A stretch of DNA of 64,000 nt from UBA1444 sp964521625 (GCA_964521625.1 CAZFSM010000009.1:1-64000), one strand, 5' to 3'; counted from the stretch's first letter, positions 1 through 10,541 are shown. Program-made: numbers and translations. The notes: a model not told the origin generated them from the letters alone.

Positions 1-2203
1 GAATTACATTTCCCGTCGCCGTAGCCTCGATCCCCACATCGCCAGCCCGGGCCGGGTCGAATTTAATCACGATTTCCGGGCCGTATTGTTCGCTGGAGTA
101 ATCAACGTCGGCTGTCCCCGGCAACGTTTTGATATTGTCAGCCAGGGTCATCGCATATTGGGTCAGCTGGGTCAGCTCAGGTCCGCGCAGAGCTAATTGC
201 AAGGGACGAGCATCACCGCGGGTAGTGTTTTGCCCCGTTTGCACCGCCACTTTCAGACCGGTGATATTGCGCAGGCGTCCCCGCAGCTCGTCCTGAATCT
301 GAGCCATCGAGCGTTTGCGTTCCGAAGTGGGCACCAGTTTTACGCCCATGCTGCCTTTATACGGCGGTTGGCGGCTGGCGCCAAGGACTAAAAATGCCGT
401 GTCCAGCTCGGGAACTGCCAACACCTCCTTTTCCACCGGCGCGACCAGTTCCTTCATCTTTTCCATCGAAGTCCCGGCTGCGGCAGAAATGGCAATGTTG
501 AACTCGCCCGAGTCATAGGTGGGTTGAAATTCAAAGCCAATAATCGGCACAAATAAAAAGTTAATAAATAATGATAGAACAGCCACAACCATCAGTTTTT
601 TCGGTCGGTGCAGCGCCCAACGCAAGGCAATCTCATAAAAAGACCGCAGTGCAACAAACCCCTGCTCCCACTTATCCAGCACTACTTCGACACCACGGCC
701 AAATCGCGTGCTTGGTTTCACCATGTCACTCTCTTTTCGCAGCCAGTACGCCGACATCGTGGGAACCAGCGTGAATGCAACGAACAGCGAAAACGCCACG
801 GCAAAAGCAACGGTAAGGCCAAATTGTTTGAAAAACTGACCGATGATGTCGCCCATCGTTCCTACCGGCACAAACACCGCCAGCAAAGAGAACGTTGTTG
901 CCAAAACCGCCAGCGATATTTCCTGCGTCCCTTCGCCTGCCGCTTCCATTGGCGAAGCGCCTTCTTCCATGTGGCGGACGATGTTTTCAATAACCACGAT
1001 CGCGTCATCGATCAAAATGCCAACTGCGAGACTGAGTCCCAGCAGCGACATGTTGTTCAAGGTAAAATTCATCGATTTCATCAGGAAAAACGTCGAAATG
1101 ATCGAGGTCGGAATGGCCAGGCCTGCAATGATCGTCGCCCGACCATCGCGCAGGAACAGAAAGGTGATCAAAACCGCCAATAAACCGCCAAAAATCAAGG
1201 AAACCATAACATCATCGACGTTATCGCGAATGTAAACAGAACTGTCCCGCACGGTCGACACTGTTATATCCGGCGGCAATATTCCTTTTTGCAGCCGTTC
1301 CATCACTTTTTTTACTTTGTCCGCTATGGCGACCGTGTTGGTGCCGGATTGCTTCTGCACGCCGATCATGACGGCCGGCGTACCCTTCGTGCGGGCATAG
1401 GTGCGTTCTTCGCCCCAGCCGTCTTCCACTGAGGCAACGTCGCCCAGTCGAATCAACCGCCCCTGCTGGTTGGCCACGACGATATTTTTCATGTCGTCCA
1501 GCGATTTATATTTGCCAATGGTGCGGACCGTCATTTCATTTCCATGAGCAATGACCCGACCGCCCGGCGTGTTATAGTTTTGCGCATTGATCAGGTCGAA
1601 AATCGGCTGAAACGGCAGGTTATAAGATTCCAATTTGCGTGGGTCCACATAAATATGGATCTCCCGGTCGGCCGCACTGTATACGCTGACTTCCGCAACT
1701 CCTTCAATCCGCTGCAGTTCATCCTTGACAACGTCGATGGCTATTTTGCGGATTTCGCCGCGTTCCCGGGTCTCTGACGCCAAACTGAAGTTCATGATCG
1801 ACTGGGCCGTGATGTCATACCGCTGCGTGACCGGTTCATCGATCTGATCCGGCAAGCGGCGGCGCACGCCGGCCACTTTTTCCCGTACGTCGTTGGCGGC
1901 CATTTTGGGATTGACGCCCAGTTCAAACTCCAGGGTCGTCTGAGAAAAACCTTCGCGCGATATGGAAGACAGTGTCTTGATCCCGGCAACCGAGCTGACA
2001 GCATCTTCAATCGGTTTGCTGATCAAACTTTCCATTTCTTCCGGCGATGCGCCGGTATAAGTAATCGTCACGGTTACGATCGGCAGCTCAATATCGGGAT
2101 ACAAGTCAATACCCAGACTCGGGTAGGAACCGGCGCCAAAAACAACCAGCAACATTACCAACATGGTTGTAAAGACCGGTCGCCGGATGAATAGCTTGAT
2201 CAT
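1..2203 (-). CDS. RND efflux transporter, AcrB/HAE1 family (C-terminus beyond window)
   Basis: Inner-membrane proton-driven pump subunit of a tripartite efflux system. Reading leftward from an ATG at 2203 the frame stays open to position 1, so about 734 of the usual 1000-1050 residues are visible. The N-terminus begins MIKLFIRRPVFTTM, a standard RND start with the first membrane helix, followed by the DLYPDIELP porter-domain motif. The segment at about 1200-950 encodes the helix with GLSLAVGILIDDAIVVIEN, the signature of RND helix 4 with its proton-relay aspartates. It abuts the adaptor gene (adaptor stop 2204-2206, start at 2203), so the two are co-translated. The substrate cannot be told from sequence. 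Confidence 0.93.
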   Translation of the reverse strand, partial: MIKLFIRRPVFTTMLVMLLVVFGAGSYPSLGIDLYPDIELPIVTVTITYTGASPEEMESLISKPIEDAVSSVAGIKTLSSISREGFSQTTLEFELGVNPKMAANDVREKVAGVRRRLPDQIDEPVTQRYDITAQSIMNFSLASETRERGEIRKIAIDVVKDELQRIEGVAEVSVYSAADREIHIYVDPRKLESYNLPFQPIFDLINAQNYNTPGGRVIAHGNEMTVRTIGKYKSLDDMKNIVVANQQGRLIRLGDVASVEDGWGEERTYARTKGTPAVMIGVQKQSGTNTVAIADKVKKVMERLQKGILPPDITVSTVRDSSVYIRDNVDDVMVSLIFGGLLAVLITFLFLRDGRATIIAGLAIPTSIISTFFLMKSMNFTLNNMSLLGLSLAVGILIDDAIVVIENIVRHMEEGASPMEAAGEGTQEISLAVLATTFSLLAVFVPVGTMGDIIGQFFKQFGLTVAFAVAFSLFVAFTLVPTMSAYWLRKESDMVKPSTRFGRGVEVVLDKWEQGFVALRSFYEIALRWALHRPKKLMVVAVLSLFINFLFVPIIGFEFQPTYDSGEFNIAISAAAGTSMEKMKELVAPVEKEVLAVPELDTAFLVLGASRQPPYKGSMGVKLVPTSERKRSMAQIQDELRGRLRNITGLKVAVQTGQNTTRGDARPLQLALRGPELTQLTQYAMTLADNIKTLPGTADVDYSSEQYGPEIVIKFDPARAGDVGIEATATGNVI

Positions 2204-3343
2204 TTATTTACCGGCCTCCCCGGGAGCGCCCAGCCGGATCGACGCGCCGTCCTTGAGTTTATGTTGTCCGGCGACTACTACTTTCTCGCCGTCCTTGACA
2301 CCATCCAGGACCTCAACCCACCCGCCGGAGGATTCCCCCAGTTTCAACACTTTTTGCACCACTTTGTTGTCAGCAGTAACCACAAATACTGTTTTTTGAT
2401 CTTCCCGCAAAACCAGGGCGCCTTCCGGCACCACCAATACCTTTTGCCGCACCAGGCCGGCGATATCTGCCTTGGCAAACATGCCCGCCTTTAGAATCCC
2501 CTGCGGATTGGGAATACTGACTTCCGCCGTAAACGTACGCGCCGGCAGGGCCGCCGCTGGCGAAAGACGCGTCAGGGTCCCCTTGAATTCCTGATCTTTC
2601 AGCGCGTTTACCCGGATGGTAACCGGAATCCCCAGCTTCAATTCCGCGACCTGCGCTTCGCCGACAACAGCTTTGGCCAGCAAACTGGACACATCCGCCA
2701 CGGCAACAATCGCGGCGCCTGCCTTGGAAAAAGTCCCTGACTGCACATAACGCTTTACAACCACACCGGTAAGCGGCGAAATAATATTAGCATTGTCCAG
2801 TCGGGCCCGCAGTAGCCGCAGATTCCCTTCAGCCGCCGTAACACCGCCTTGCGCCAAGTCGCGCTGGGTTCTGGCGCTATCGAGCGATTGGGCTGACACG
2901 GCATTCTGTTTAAACAACGTATCCATGCGCCGGAAGTTCAATTCATTCTGTTCCAACGTCGCCTTAGCCTGCAAAATCTGGCCTTCAGCCTGCATGACCA
3001 GCGCGGCAAGTTCATCGATATCCATGCGGGCCAGCACCATCCCGGCAGTGACCTGGTCGCCTTCTTCCACCAGCACCTGTCCAATCCGCCCGTCTGCCTT
3101 TGCCGAAACATCCGTGCTCCAGACCGCTTCCAGGTTCGCGGAAAAACTAAATTTCGGCAATACGTCCCGCCGCTCCAGCACTGCGGCTTCAACTGTCACG
3201 GTCCGTCCGGCCAGTGCCCGAGCCGCCCGTTCCTTGCCGATGGCAATGTTGGAGTAAATTTTGTAACCAATGAATAATACCAACAAGGCCCCAACAGCGA
3301 ACGCAATTACTTTCCAGTTTTTAATACTGCGTGGAAAACTCAA
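2204..3343 (-). CDS. RND efflux periplasmic adaptor (membrane fusion protein)
   Basis: Periplasmic adaptor that links the adjacent RND transporter to an outer-membrane channel, which implies a diderm cell. The protein has 379 residues. One N-terminal membrane anchor (about residues 10-30) is followed by the split biotinyl/lipoyl domain (GRIGQVLVEEGDQVTAG near 90), an alpha-helical hairpin (about 120-185), the second lipoyl half (SPLTGVVVKRYV) and beta-barrel and membrane-proximal domains. Length and order are typical of the HlyD/AcrA family. The start is a TTG at 3343 preceded by AGAGGAATG. It lies 93 bp downstream of aroB on the same strand; no convincing terminator was seen between them. 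Confidence 0.92.
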   Translation of the reverse strand: MSFPRSIKNWKVIAFAVGALLVLFIGYKIYSNIAIGKERAARALAGRTVTVEAAVLERRDVLPKFSFSANLEAVWSTDVSAKADGRIGQVLVEEGDQVTAGMVLARMDIDELAALVMQAEGQILQAKATLEQNELNFRRMDTLFKQNAVSAQSLDSARTQRDLAQGGVTAAEGNLRLLRARLDNANIISPLTGVVVKRYVQSGTFSKAGAAIVAVADVSSLLAKAVVGEAQVAELKLGIPVTIRVNALKDQEFKGTLTRLSPAAALPARTFTAEVSIPNPQGILKAGMFAKADIAGLVRQKVLVVPEGALVLREDQKTVFVVTADNKVVQKVLKLGESSGGWVEVLDGVKDGEKVVVAGQHKLKDGASIRLGAPGEAGK

Positions 3344-3436
3344 GATGATTCATTCCTCTTTTCAGCAAAAAATTACACCAAATCATATGCTACGATGACG
3401 ACAATTAATTTAGAAAAATCCCAACTATATATCATT

Positions 3437-4528
<1,092 letters not shown>

Positions 4529-5048
4529 CAAACTGTCCCTCCTCGCACAAAATTTGCCGGATCGTTGCCGCAACTTCGACCAGTGACTTGCCATCCGTTT
4601 CGATCCAATAATCAGCCTGACGGTACTGCGGCTGCCGCACCGCCAAAAGGTCCCGGATCACCTGTAACCGGTCCGGCCGGTTGAGTAGCGGCCGTAGCCG
4701 ATCTCCCTGCGTGCGGGCCACGATTTCGTTTTCCGAAGCTGACAGGCATACCATCATCCCGGTTGCTTTCAGTCGGTCGATGTTTTGCTGCCTTAGCACC
4801 ACGCCGCCGCCGGTAGCCAGCACGACCTGCGACTTTGCCGCTACAGCGGCCACGGCCGCCGACTCCTGGTCGCGAAACGCCGCTTCGCCAAACCGTTCAA
4901 AGTAGTCGGCGATACTCATGCCGACAGCCTGCTCCACCTGCTCATCCAGATCAATGAACTGCCAGTCCAGCTGCCGGGCCAGAATTTGGCCGACACAGCT
5001 TTTACCTGTCCCCATGAAGCCGACCAATACAATATTTTTCATGCCGGT

Positions 5049-6119
5049 TTACCTGATTTTTTGCCGGTATTGGCAGATGGCACGTAACAGTTCCGGCAGT
5101 GAATCGCCGCCGAATTTCTCGATTAGCGCCTCGGCCAGCACAAAGCACAGCATCGCTTCCGCCACGCAGCTCGCTGCGGCCACCGCGCAGACATCGCTGC
5201 GTTCACTATTGGCCAGCACCGCTAGTTGCGACTGGATATCCACCGAGTGCAAAGGCTGGGTCAGTGTCGGAATCGGCTTCATTACGGCCCGCAGTACAAT
5301 CGTCTCGCCGTTGGACATTCCGCCCTCGATGCCGCCGGCTCGGTTGGTCTGGCGATAATAGCCCTTCTCTTCACTGTAAAAAATCTCATCATGGACCTGA
5401 CTGCCCGGCAACTCGCCCGAGCGAAAGCCTGCGCCGAACTCCACACCCTTGATCGCAGGAATCGAGACCATGGCTGCGGCGATCTTGCCGTCTAGCCGTC
5501 GGTCCCACTGGATATGGCTGCCCAGCCCTGGCATCAGGCCAGTCGCCGTGATTTCGAAGCAACCGCCCAATGTGTCGCCGGCCGATTTTGCAGCCAAAAT
5601 CAGCGCTTCCTGCGCCGCCGCCTCGGTCGCCCCGCCAATCGACAAAACCTGCGAACTGACAGTCACTCCGCACAGCTCCAGCAATTGCCGGCACACTGCG
5701 CCGACCGCGACTCGCGAAGCCGTCTCGCGTGCGCTGGCCCGTTCCAGGATATCGCGTACATCACTGCGGTCATACTTTAGACAGCCACCAAGATCGGCAT
5801 GGCCCGGTCGGGGCGCGGTAACCACCGGTCCCGTCTGCTGGCCAAACGCGGCCATTTTCGCTTCCCAATTCACCCAGTCAGCATTGGTGACACGCAAGGT
5901 AATCGGGCTGCCCAGCGTCTCGCCGAAGCGCACCCCGGACAACACTTCCGCCCGATCCCGTTCAATCTTCATCCGACCGCCGCGGCCAAAGCCTTCCTGG
6001 CGCCGGGCCATTTCCTGATTGATTCGCGCTTCGTCCACCGGCAACCCGGCCGGCAATCCCTCAACAATCGCGGTCAGGCAAGGCCCGTGCGACTCTCCTG
6101 CGGTTAAAAACCTCAACAT
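5049..6119 (-). CDS. aroC: Chorismate synthase
   Basis: Final shared step of aromatic amino-acid synthesis: converts EPSP to chorismate with reduced FMN. The 356-residue protein begins MLRFLTAGESHGPCLTAI, the family N-terminal signature with the catalytic histidine. It also has the FMN-binding RPGHADLGG(C)LKY segment, the second histidine region DRSDVRDILERASARETAS, and GGIEGGMSNGE near the C-terminus. The ATG is preceded by GGAGGGATCGAT, a strong ribosome binding site. It is the first gene of the aroC-aroK-aroB unit and is separated from the pilus genes by an intrinsic terminator. Confidence 0.96.
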   Translation of the reverse strand: MLRFLTAGESHGPCLTAIVEGLPAGLPVDEARINQEMARRQEGFGRGGRMKIERDRAEVLSGVRFGETLGSPITLRVTNADWVNWEAKMAAFGQQTGPVVTAPRPGHADLGGCLKYDRSDVRDILERASARETASRVAVGAVCRQLLELCGVTVSSQVLSIGGATEAAAQEALILAAKSAGDTLGGCFEITATGLMPGLGSHIQWDRRLDGKIAAAMVSIPAIKGVEFGAGFRSGELPGSQVHDEIFYSEEKGYYRQTNRAGGIEGGMSNGETIVLRAVMKPIPTLTQPLHSVDIQSQLAVLANSERSDVCAVAAASCVAEAMLCFVLAEALIEKFGGDSLPELLRAICQYRQKIR

Positions 6120-6168
6120 ATCGATCCCTCCAACTTTCCATGCTACGATACTACCCAGCTACTATACT

Positions 6169-6193
6169 AAAAGCAGGCCCTTTCAAGGCCTGC
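6169..6193 (-). terminator. Intrinsic terminator after pilO
   Basis: On the minus strand a GCAGGCC / GGCCTGC stem (6187-6193 and 6173-6179) is followed by four U. It lies just after the pilO stop and before aroC, so it separates the pilus operon from the aro operon. Confidence 0.75.
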
Positions 6194-6206
6194 CGGTTTA
6201 GGTTGT

Positions 6207-6827
6207 CTAACGAGCCTGCGGTGTTGCCGGCGGGTTCACTGGCAGCGGCGTCGCCGCCGCAGGGCGGGGCGTAATCCCATAACAGAATATCTGCAGATTC
6301 AGGCGTGTCGCCAATTTATCCTGTTTTCGCTGAATCAGAAAGGCCAGCGGCAAACTGAACCGCTCGCCGTCCTCCAGTTTTTTTAAAAACGCCAGTGTGG
6401 CATAGTAATTGCCTTCCACCGAGACTTCGAGCGGCATCTCCCGATAGCCCGCCCGGTCCACCAACGCAGACGGCTTAAGATTGACCAGGCGAACCCCGGT
6501 TGCCGTGGCGTCCCGCTCCAGCTGCGTCATAAACGCCGACACATCAAGCGACCCCGGCAATGCTTTTTCCACCCGCACCAGCGATTGCTGCAATTCGAGC
6601 AGCCGTTTATTGGCGTCAGGGTGTGCAAGAACAAAGTTTTCCACCACAGCCACCTTTTGCCGCTCGGCCTGCAGCCGGCTAGCCATTGCGCTAATTCGCG
6701 CCTCCTGCGGAACCAGCACCACTGACGATGCAACCATGCCGAGAGCCAACACCAGCACCAAATATAAGGCGAGCAAATAACGCGGTGCGATCCCTTTAAG
6801 CAGAGCCGTCAACCGTTCTTTCCCCAT
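6207..6827 (-). CDS. pilO: Type IV pilus inner-membrane assembly protein PilO-like
   Basis: Component of the inner-membrane alignment subcomplex (PilM-PilN-PilO) of the type IV pilus machine. The 206-residue protein has a short cytoplasmic N-terminus, one membrane segment (about residues 17-37, rich in L, V and A), a periplasmic coiled coil (about 40-95) and a ferredoxin-like domain (about 95-185), with a Pro/Ala-rich tail. Identity rests mainly on this architecture and its place directly after PilM and PilN; sequence conservation of PilO is low. Start and stop abut pilN. Confidence 0.8.
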   Translation of the reverse strand: MGKERLTALLKGIAPRYLLALYLVLVLALGMVASSVVLVPQEARISAMASRLQAERQKVAVVENFVLAHPDANKRLLELQQSLVRVEKALPGSLDVSAFMTQLERDATATGVRLVNLKPSALVDRAGYREMPLEVSVEGNYYATLAFLKKLEDGERFSLPLAFLIQRKQDKLATRLNLQIFCYGITPRPAAATPLPVNPPATPQAR

Positions 6828-7367
6828 CTATTGCAGCCCTCCGACTTTAGCTGTAATTTCAAACTGCGTCAATGGGCTGCGTTCATTTTGTTCCGCTTTT
6901 AACAAAGTCGGCTCAACAAACATCCGATCCTGTTCCATTTTGCTCAGAAAAGTAACCAAATCAGGGTAACTCAGGGCACTCCCCTTCATTTGCAATACCC
7001 CTTTTTGGGCGCTGCCAATTTCGGTCAGCCAGACCCGGCGGGGCATAAAGGCGCCTAGATGAGCCATCGTCCCATGCCAGGAGTAACGGTTGGCGCTTAG
7101 CTGCAGCAGGATTTTTTCCCGCGCCTGCACCGCCGCCAGCCGAGTCTCGGCAATCCGCATTTGTTGCTCATTTGCGGCCAAAGCTTCATAACGGGCTCGC
7201 GTCTCCGCCAATTCTTGCTCCAAACCCCAATAGCGATATTCACCAAAGCCAAATAAAGCCGCGATAACCAGCAGCAATAAGACTATCGGCAGTAGCACCA
7301 GCCTTCCGTAATGCAACCGAGGCGGTTGTTGTTCCGGCGGCAGCAGATTAATCCGGATCCTCATCAC
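6828..7367 (-). CDS. pilN: Type IV pilus inner-membrane assembly protein PilN-like
   Basis: Bitopic partner of PilO in the pilus alignment complex; its cytoplasmic N-terminal tail contacts PilM. The N-terminus MMRIRINLLPPEQQP carries the conserved INLLP motif that inserts into PilM. It is followed by one membrane segment (about residues 24-44), a coiled coil and a small periplasmic domain, 179 residues in all. It overlaps the end of pilM by 4 bp (ATGA), as expected for a stoichiometric operon. Confidence 0.88.
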   Translation of the reverse strand: MMRIRINLLPPEQQPPRLHYGRLVLLPIVLLLLVIAALFGFGEYRYWGLEQELAETRARYEALAANEQQMRIAETRLAAVQAREKILLQLSANRYSWHGTMAHLGAFMPRRVWLTEIGSAQKGVLQMKGSALSYPDLVTFLSKMEQDRMFVEPTLLKAEQNERSPLTQFEITAKVGGLQ

Positions 7368-8434
7368 TCGATGCTCCTCATGGCCAAGCCAACCGCTACC
7401 GACATCTGCGGTCCCACGCCGCGCAAGTACTTCAAATTAAACGAAGTAGGCAACTCCATCATCGCCAGCGGATCATGCAACGAAACCGGCAGTTCCAGTA
7501 TTTGCGTCATTCTTTCCGGCAATAGTTTTAATTTGGCTGCGCCGCCGGTAATATAGATTTGTGAAATGTTGACACTACGGTTTTGCACCTGATAGTACTC
7601 CAGCGTACGCCGCACTTCCCCCGCCAGTTCGCCAACAATCCGGTCCATCTGTTCGCTGACAACCTCGCGGTTAGCCGCAGTCGTCGCTTCATTAAAAAAA
7701 TCGGCGCCTCTTTGTTTTAGCAGCTCGGCATCTTCCCGGCTCACGTCAAAGCCTTCCATCATCGTTTCCGTAAAACGATTGCCACCAATCGGAATATTGC
7801 GCGTAAACACCGGACTGCCGCCCAAAAACAGCGTCACCTGGGAAACCGAAGCGCCACTGTCGATTACCATGCAATCAATCGCCGACGGGATCGTTCGCTG
7901 GATAGCCAGTGGTTCAATATCGATGGCAACCGGCTTCATCCCTGATTTTTTCAGCACCCGCGCCAAGGTATCGGCAACATCGCGCGGCACCGCCACCAGC
8001 AGCACCCGGTCTTCCACCTCAGTCTGACCCGGACCGGTCACCCAGAAATCAAAATATACTTGATCCGGTGAAAACGGCACATACTTATCAAGATCCCAAC
8101 GAATCGCCTGGCGCAGTTCGCCGGGCGACATGCGCGGCAACAAGACCTCGCGAATAAATAATGAGCGTCCGCCGAGAGCTACTGCAACCTGACGGCCAAC
8201 GACACCATTGCGCGACGCCATTCCTTGCAAAGTTTCCACCAATTGCGCTTCGTCAATAATAAGCCCGTCCTGCATGGTAGAAGTAGGCAGATCAGCGAGC
8301 GCCATCTTTTTCAAGTATGGTTTGCCTGATCGCAGGACAACTTCGGCCATTTTTATTGACCCGCTGCCAATATCGATGCCGATGGCGTCCTGACGCCGAC
8401 CAGCAATTTTCTCCAGTAACGAATCCAGACGCAT
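7364..8434 (-). CDS. pilM: Type IV pilus assembly ATPase-fold protein PilM
   Basis: Cytoplasmic actin-like protein that binds the PilN tail and links the inner-membrane complex to the motor. The 356-residue protein has the actin-fold phosphate-1 motif GIDIGSGSIKMAEV near residues 19-32, the segment DLDKYVPFSPDQVYFDF typical of PilM, the phosphate-2-like VIDSGAS segment and the adenosine motif YITGGAAKLKLLPE. Length is usual for the family. Its start overlaps the comFB stop by one base, so the two are coupled. Confidence 0.93.
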   Translation of the reverse strand: MRLDSLLEKIAGRRQDAIGIDIGSGSIKMAEVVLRSGKPYLKKMALADLPTSTMQDGLIIDEAQLVETLQGMASRNGVVGRQVAVALGGRSLFIREVLLPRMSPGELRQAIRWDLDKYVPFSPDQVYFDFWVTGPGQTEVEDRVLLVAVPRDVADTLARVLKKSGMKPVAIDIEPLAIQRTIPSAIDCMVIDSGASVSQVTLFLGGSPVFTRNIPIGGNRFTETMMEGFDVSREDAELLKQRGADFFNEATTAANREVVSEQMDRIVGELAGEVRRTLEYYQVQNRSVNISQIYITGGAAKLKLLPERMTQILELPVSLHDPLAMMELPTSFNLKYLRGVGPQMSVAVGLAMRSIE

Positions 8435-8718
8435 CAGGTTTCTGTTCCACTCTCCACGTGGTGCGGCGTACTGCTGACAATTTTCACCGCGTGTGTTATA
8501 GCCGTGATAATGTCAATCGTAAACTGTTGTTCCAGCGCTTTAATCTTGGTATACATCTGTCCCTTGTCCGTGACAACGTAGCGGGGCGGCAAAAAGTTCA
8601 TCGTCAGGGCGGCGATATCGTAACGACATTTTTCGCACCTGCAAGCGCCCTGATGCGAAGCCAGCACATCATCCAATTGCTGCCACATTAAAATTTCCAT
8701 ATAATTTTTCAATTCCAT
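8434..8718 (-). CDS. ComFB family protein (late competence / c-di-GMP-binding fold)
   Basis: Small cytoplasmic protein of 94 residues matching the ComFB family: an N-terminal helix ending in the ELDDVLA-type segment (QQLDDVLASHQG), the CRCEKCRYDIAALTMN cysteine motif, and the P-R-Y-V segment that precedes the C-terminal helices. ComFB homologues in Bacillus lie in the comF operon and cyanobacterial ones bind cyclic dinucleotides. Here it sits between minor pilins and pilM, which suggests a regulatory link between c-di-GMP and pili. That role is inferred from context, not shown by the sequence. The three cysteines could bind a metal. Confidence 0.85.
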   Translation of the reverse strand: MELKNYMEILMWQQLDDVLASHQGACRCEKCRYDIAALTMNFLPPRYVVTDKGQMYTKIKALEQQFTIDIITAITHAVKIVSSTPHHVESGTET

Positions 8719-8733
8719 CGCGCCACGCCTCCT

Positions 8734-9144
8734 CTATCTGCCCCAGGACAAAATTGTCATCTCCAGCATCGGTTCACCAGGCGATGAAGCCAGGCTCAAT
8801 TGAATCAGCGACGACGCGCTCCGCCGAGCGGCGCCGACGATTCCCACTGAGCGTACTCGTAGAAAATCGCCCTCCATACTGGTCGTTACCAGATACTGTC
8901 CGGCAAAATATTCCCGCCTGACCGTCTCTTGCAATCCATCCGGGTTTCCATTCTTATATAATACTACAATCGCTCTGCGGAGTCCTGCTTCTGCGATACA
9001 TTGCGCAGCAATTCCTTCACGATAATTTATCGTCGATGCCGCCTCCGTCTGAATCAAGCGGGCCAGCGCCAGACCCAGGCAGACCAGAACCGACAATGCG
9101 ACCAGCGCTGCAATCGCCGCCGAACCGCGCTCAGTCCGGCGCAT
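8734..9144 (-). CDS. PilX-like minor pilin / pilus assembly protein
   Basis: A 136-residue protein with a basic N-terminus and one hydrophobic segment (about residues 10-32, AAIAALVALSVLVCLGLAL), then QTEAASTINYREGIAAQCIAEAG. The 'AQY/QCIAEAG' segment after the membrane helix is the hallmark of PilX N-terminal domains. It probably belongs to the tip or initiation complex of the pilus. Its start overlaps the preceding pilin gene by 14 bp. It is much shorter than the second PilX-type protein at 12291-14024. Confidence 0.72.
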   Translation of the reverse strand: MRRTERGSAAIAALVALSVLVCLGLALARLIQTEAASTINYREGIAAQCIAEAGLRRAIVVLYKNGNPDGLQETVRREYFAGQYLVTTSMEGDFLRVRSVGIVGAARRSASSLIQLSLASSPGEPMLEMTILSWGR

Positions 9145-9637
9145 TGATGCAGGTCACCGCACTGGTCAGCGAGTCGGCGACTCCCGTCTGCGGGTCCGTT
9201 AGCGTCAGTTTGATCGTCAACAGTCGGGGCGGTTGAAAAGCGAATTGCAGTTGACTAACCGTATTCTCGGTAATCGGCGTTGGTCTGCCATCGGCGCTGA
9301 TTCGGTACAACGTGCGCGGATTAGCCCCCAGTGTCGTTCCCAGCTGAAAAATCAGCCGCGACACCTGACCGGTTTCATTGGTGATTGTGACTTCAGCGGC
9401 AGTGATGCTCTGGCCGGCAGCAGGCTTTACGATCCCTGACGCCAGTCGCAATTCCCGCGTCATCGCTTCCATGGCCGTTCTGGCGGTTTGGTGCGTCACG
9501 GTACGGGCCACCGAATGTTGCCAGGACAAAAATGTCGTCGATAAAAGCGGCGGCAAGCTTTGCAACAGCAATGCCGTCAGCATCAGACCAATCAAAATTT
9601 CAATCAAAGAAAAACCGTTTCGCCGCGGCTGTTTCAT
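9131..9637 (-). CDS. PilW-like minor pilin (prepilin-type signal)
   Basis: Prepilin of 168 residues with a class III signal: basic leader MKQPRRNG followed by FSLIEILIGLMLTALLLQ. Cleavage between G8 and F9 and the E at +5 fit processing by the prepilin peptidase encoded at 10542. The hydrophobic helix continues into an amphipathic stretch ending in ARTAMEAMTRELRLASGI, typical of PilW/GspJ-like pseudopilins. It is coupled to both neighbours by overlapping ends. Confidence 0.82.
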   Translation of the reverse strand: MKQPRRNGFSLIEILIGLMLTALLLQSLPPLLSTTFLSWQHSVARTVTHQTARTAMEAMTRELRLASGIVKPAAGQSITAAEVTITNETGQVSRLIFQLGTTLGANPRTLYRISADGRPTPITENTVSQLQFAFQPPRLLTIKLTLTDPQTGVADSLTSAVTCINAPD

Positions 9638-10056
9638 CGCAGATTCTCCAGATCGGTATCGACGGCAAAATAAGTCAGCAGACTATATACCAAGGGCTGC
9701 CCGTTTTCCAGCCAGCGCACCTGCACTTCCATTTCTGCCAGATGTCCTGCTGCATCGAGGTCGGGCCGTGGGCGAAAGCGGGTGGTTCGTTCGAATACGA
9801 CCCCTTCAACGGTGAAACTGTCACTGCCAACAAATGTGATCAGCGAATCGGCCGACCAATCTTCGCTGCCAAAATTACGCAGCCGTTCCATCGCTTCCTG
9901 CGCCAGACAAGCTGCCTGTTCATGCCGGTTCAGCAGTTTTCCGGCCTGACTCGTCTGAATGAATAAACCGACCACGGCCAGCAGCCCCACGCTCAGGACA
10001 AATACGCCAACCAGCACGTCAAAAAGAATTGCGCCGCGCACCTTCCACCGCTTCAT
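9634..10056 (-). CDS. PilV-like minor pilin (prepilin-type signal)
   Basis: A 140-residue prepilin-like protein. The leader MKRWKVRG precedes AILFDVLVGVFVLSVGLLAVVGLF; the residue at +1 is alanine, and aspartate replaces the usual glutamate at +5 (ILFDVLVG). This variant also appears in the other PilV-like protein of this locus (14565-15014). The amphipathic continuation (EQAACLAQEAMERLRN) is typical of PilV/GspI. Start and stop overlap the neighbouring pilin genes. Confidence 0.78.
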   Translation of the reverse strand: MKRWKVRGAILFDVLVGVFVLSVGLLAVVGLFIQTSQAGKLLNRHEQAACLAQEAMERLRNFGSEDWSADSLITFVGSDSFTVEGVVFERTTRFRPRPDLDAAGHLAEMEVQVRWLENGQPLVYSLLTYFAVDTDLENLR

Positions 10057-10535
10057 TCGCCCGCCTCCCAGGCTGCGACATCGCTGATGCGCACCCGACC
10101 GGTCACCGCAGCGACGATAACATAGCGATTCCGCTTGGTTCGCAGGCTTTTCAACGCGATAGTCTGGGCATTGGCAGGGCTGCCTGAACCCGAAAAAGAC
10201 ACTGCCGCCGGCATATTCGCCAAACGGACCGAATCAGGGAAAGTCCCCCGTTTGCAGACATTCAGCCCCGCCTTTACGACATAACCGGCGCCGGTGCCTT
10301 GGTTGAACGCCAGGGAATAAAAAGGTCCGCCAGCTCCGACAGGCGAGTTGACCGACGCTTGTTGCATCCAGCGAAGATCGGCTGCCAGTTCCAGAGCCGC
10401 GGCGGACAATTCGGCTCCGGCCAGGGAATCACCCAGCCGCAGCATGCCTATTGCACAGATCATCGAGATCATTGCCGTCACGATCAGCAGTTCCAGCAGA
10501 CTGAACCCGCCCCGTCCCCATCGCAATGCGACCAC
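10053..10535 (-). CDS. FimT/GspH-like minor pilin
   Basis: A 160-residue prepilin with the signal G-FSLLELLIVTAMISMICAIG and a C-terminal beta-rich domain (about residues 45-155) in the GspH/FimT style (ELAADLRWMQQASVNSP). The frame opens at a GTG at 10535. A TTG at 10526 has a better-spaced GAGG and is an equally plausible start, which would give a shorter leader before the cleavage site. It follows the prepilin peptidase gene by 6 bp. Confidence 0.8.
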   Translation of the reverse strand: MVALRWGRGGFSLLELLIVTAMISMICAIGMLRLGDSLAGAELSAAALELAADLRWMQQASVNSPVGAGGPFYSLAFNQGTGAGYVVKAGLNVCKRGTFPDSVRLANMPAAVSFSGSGSPANAQTIALKSLRTKRNRYVIVAAVTGRVRISDVAAWEAGE

Positions 10536-10541
10536 CTCGGA

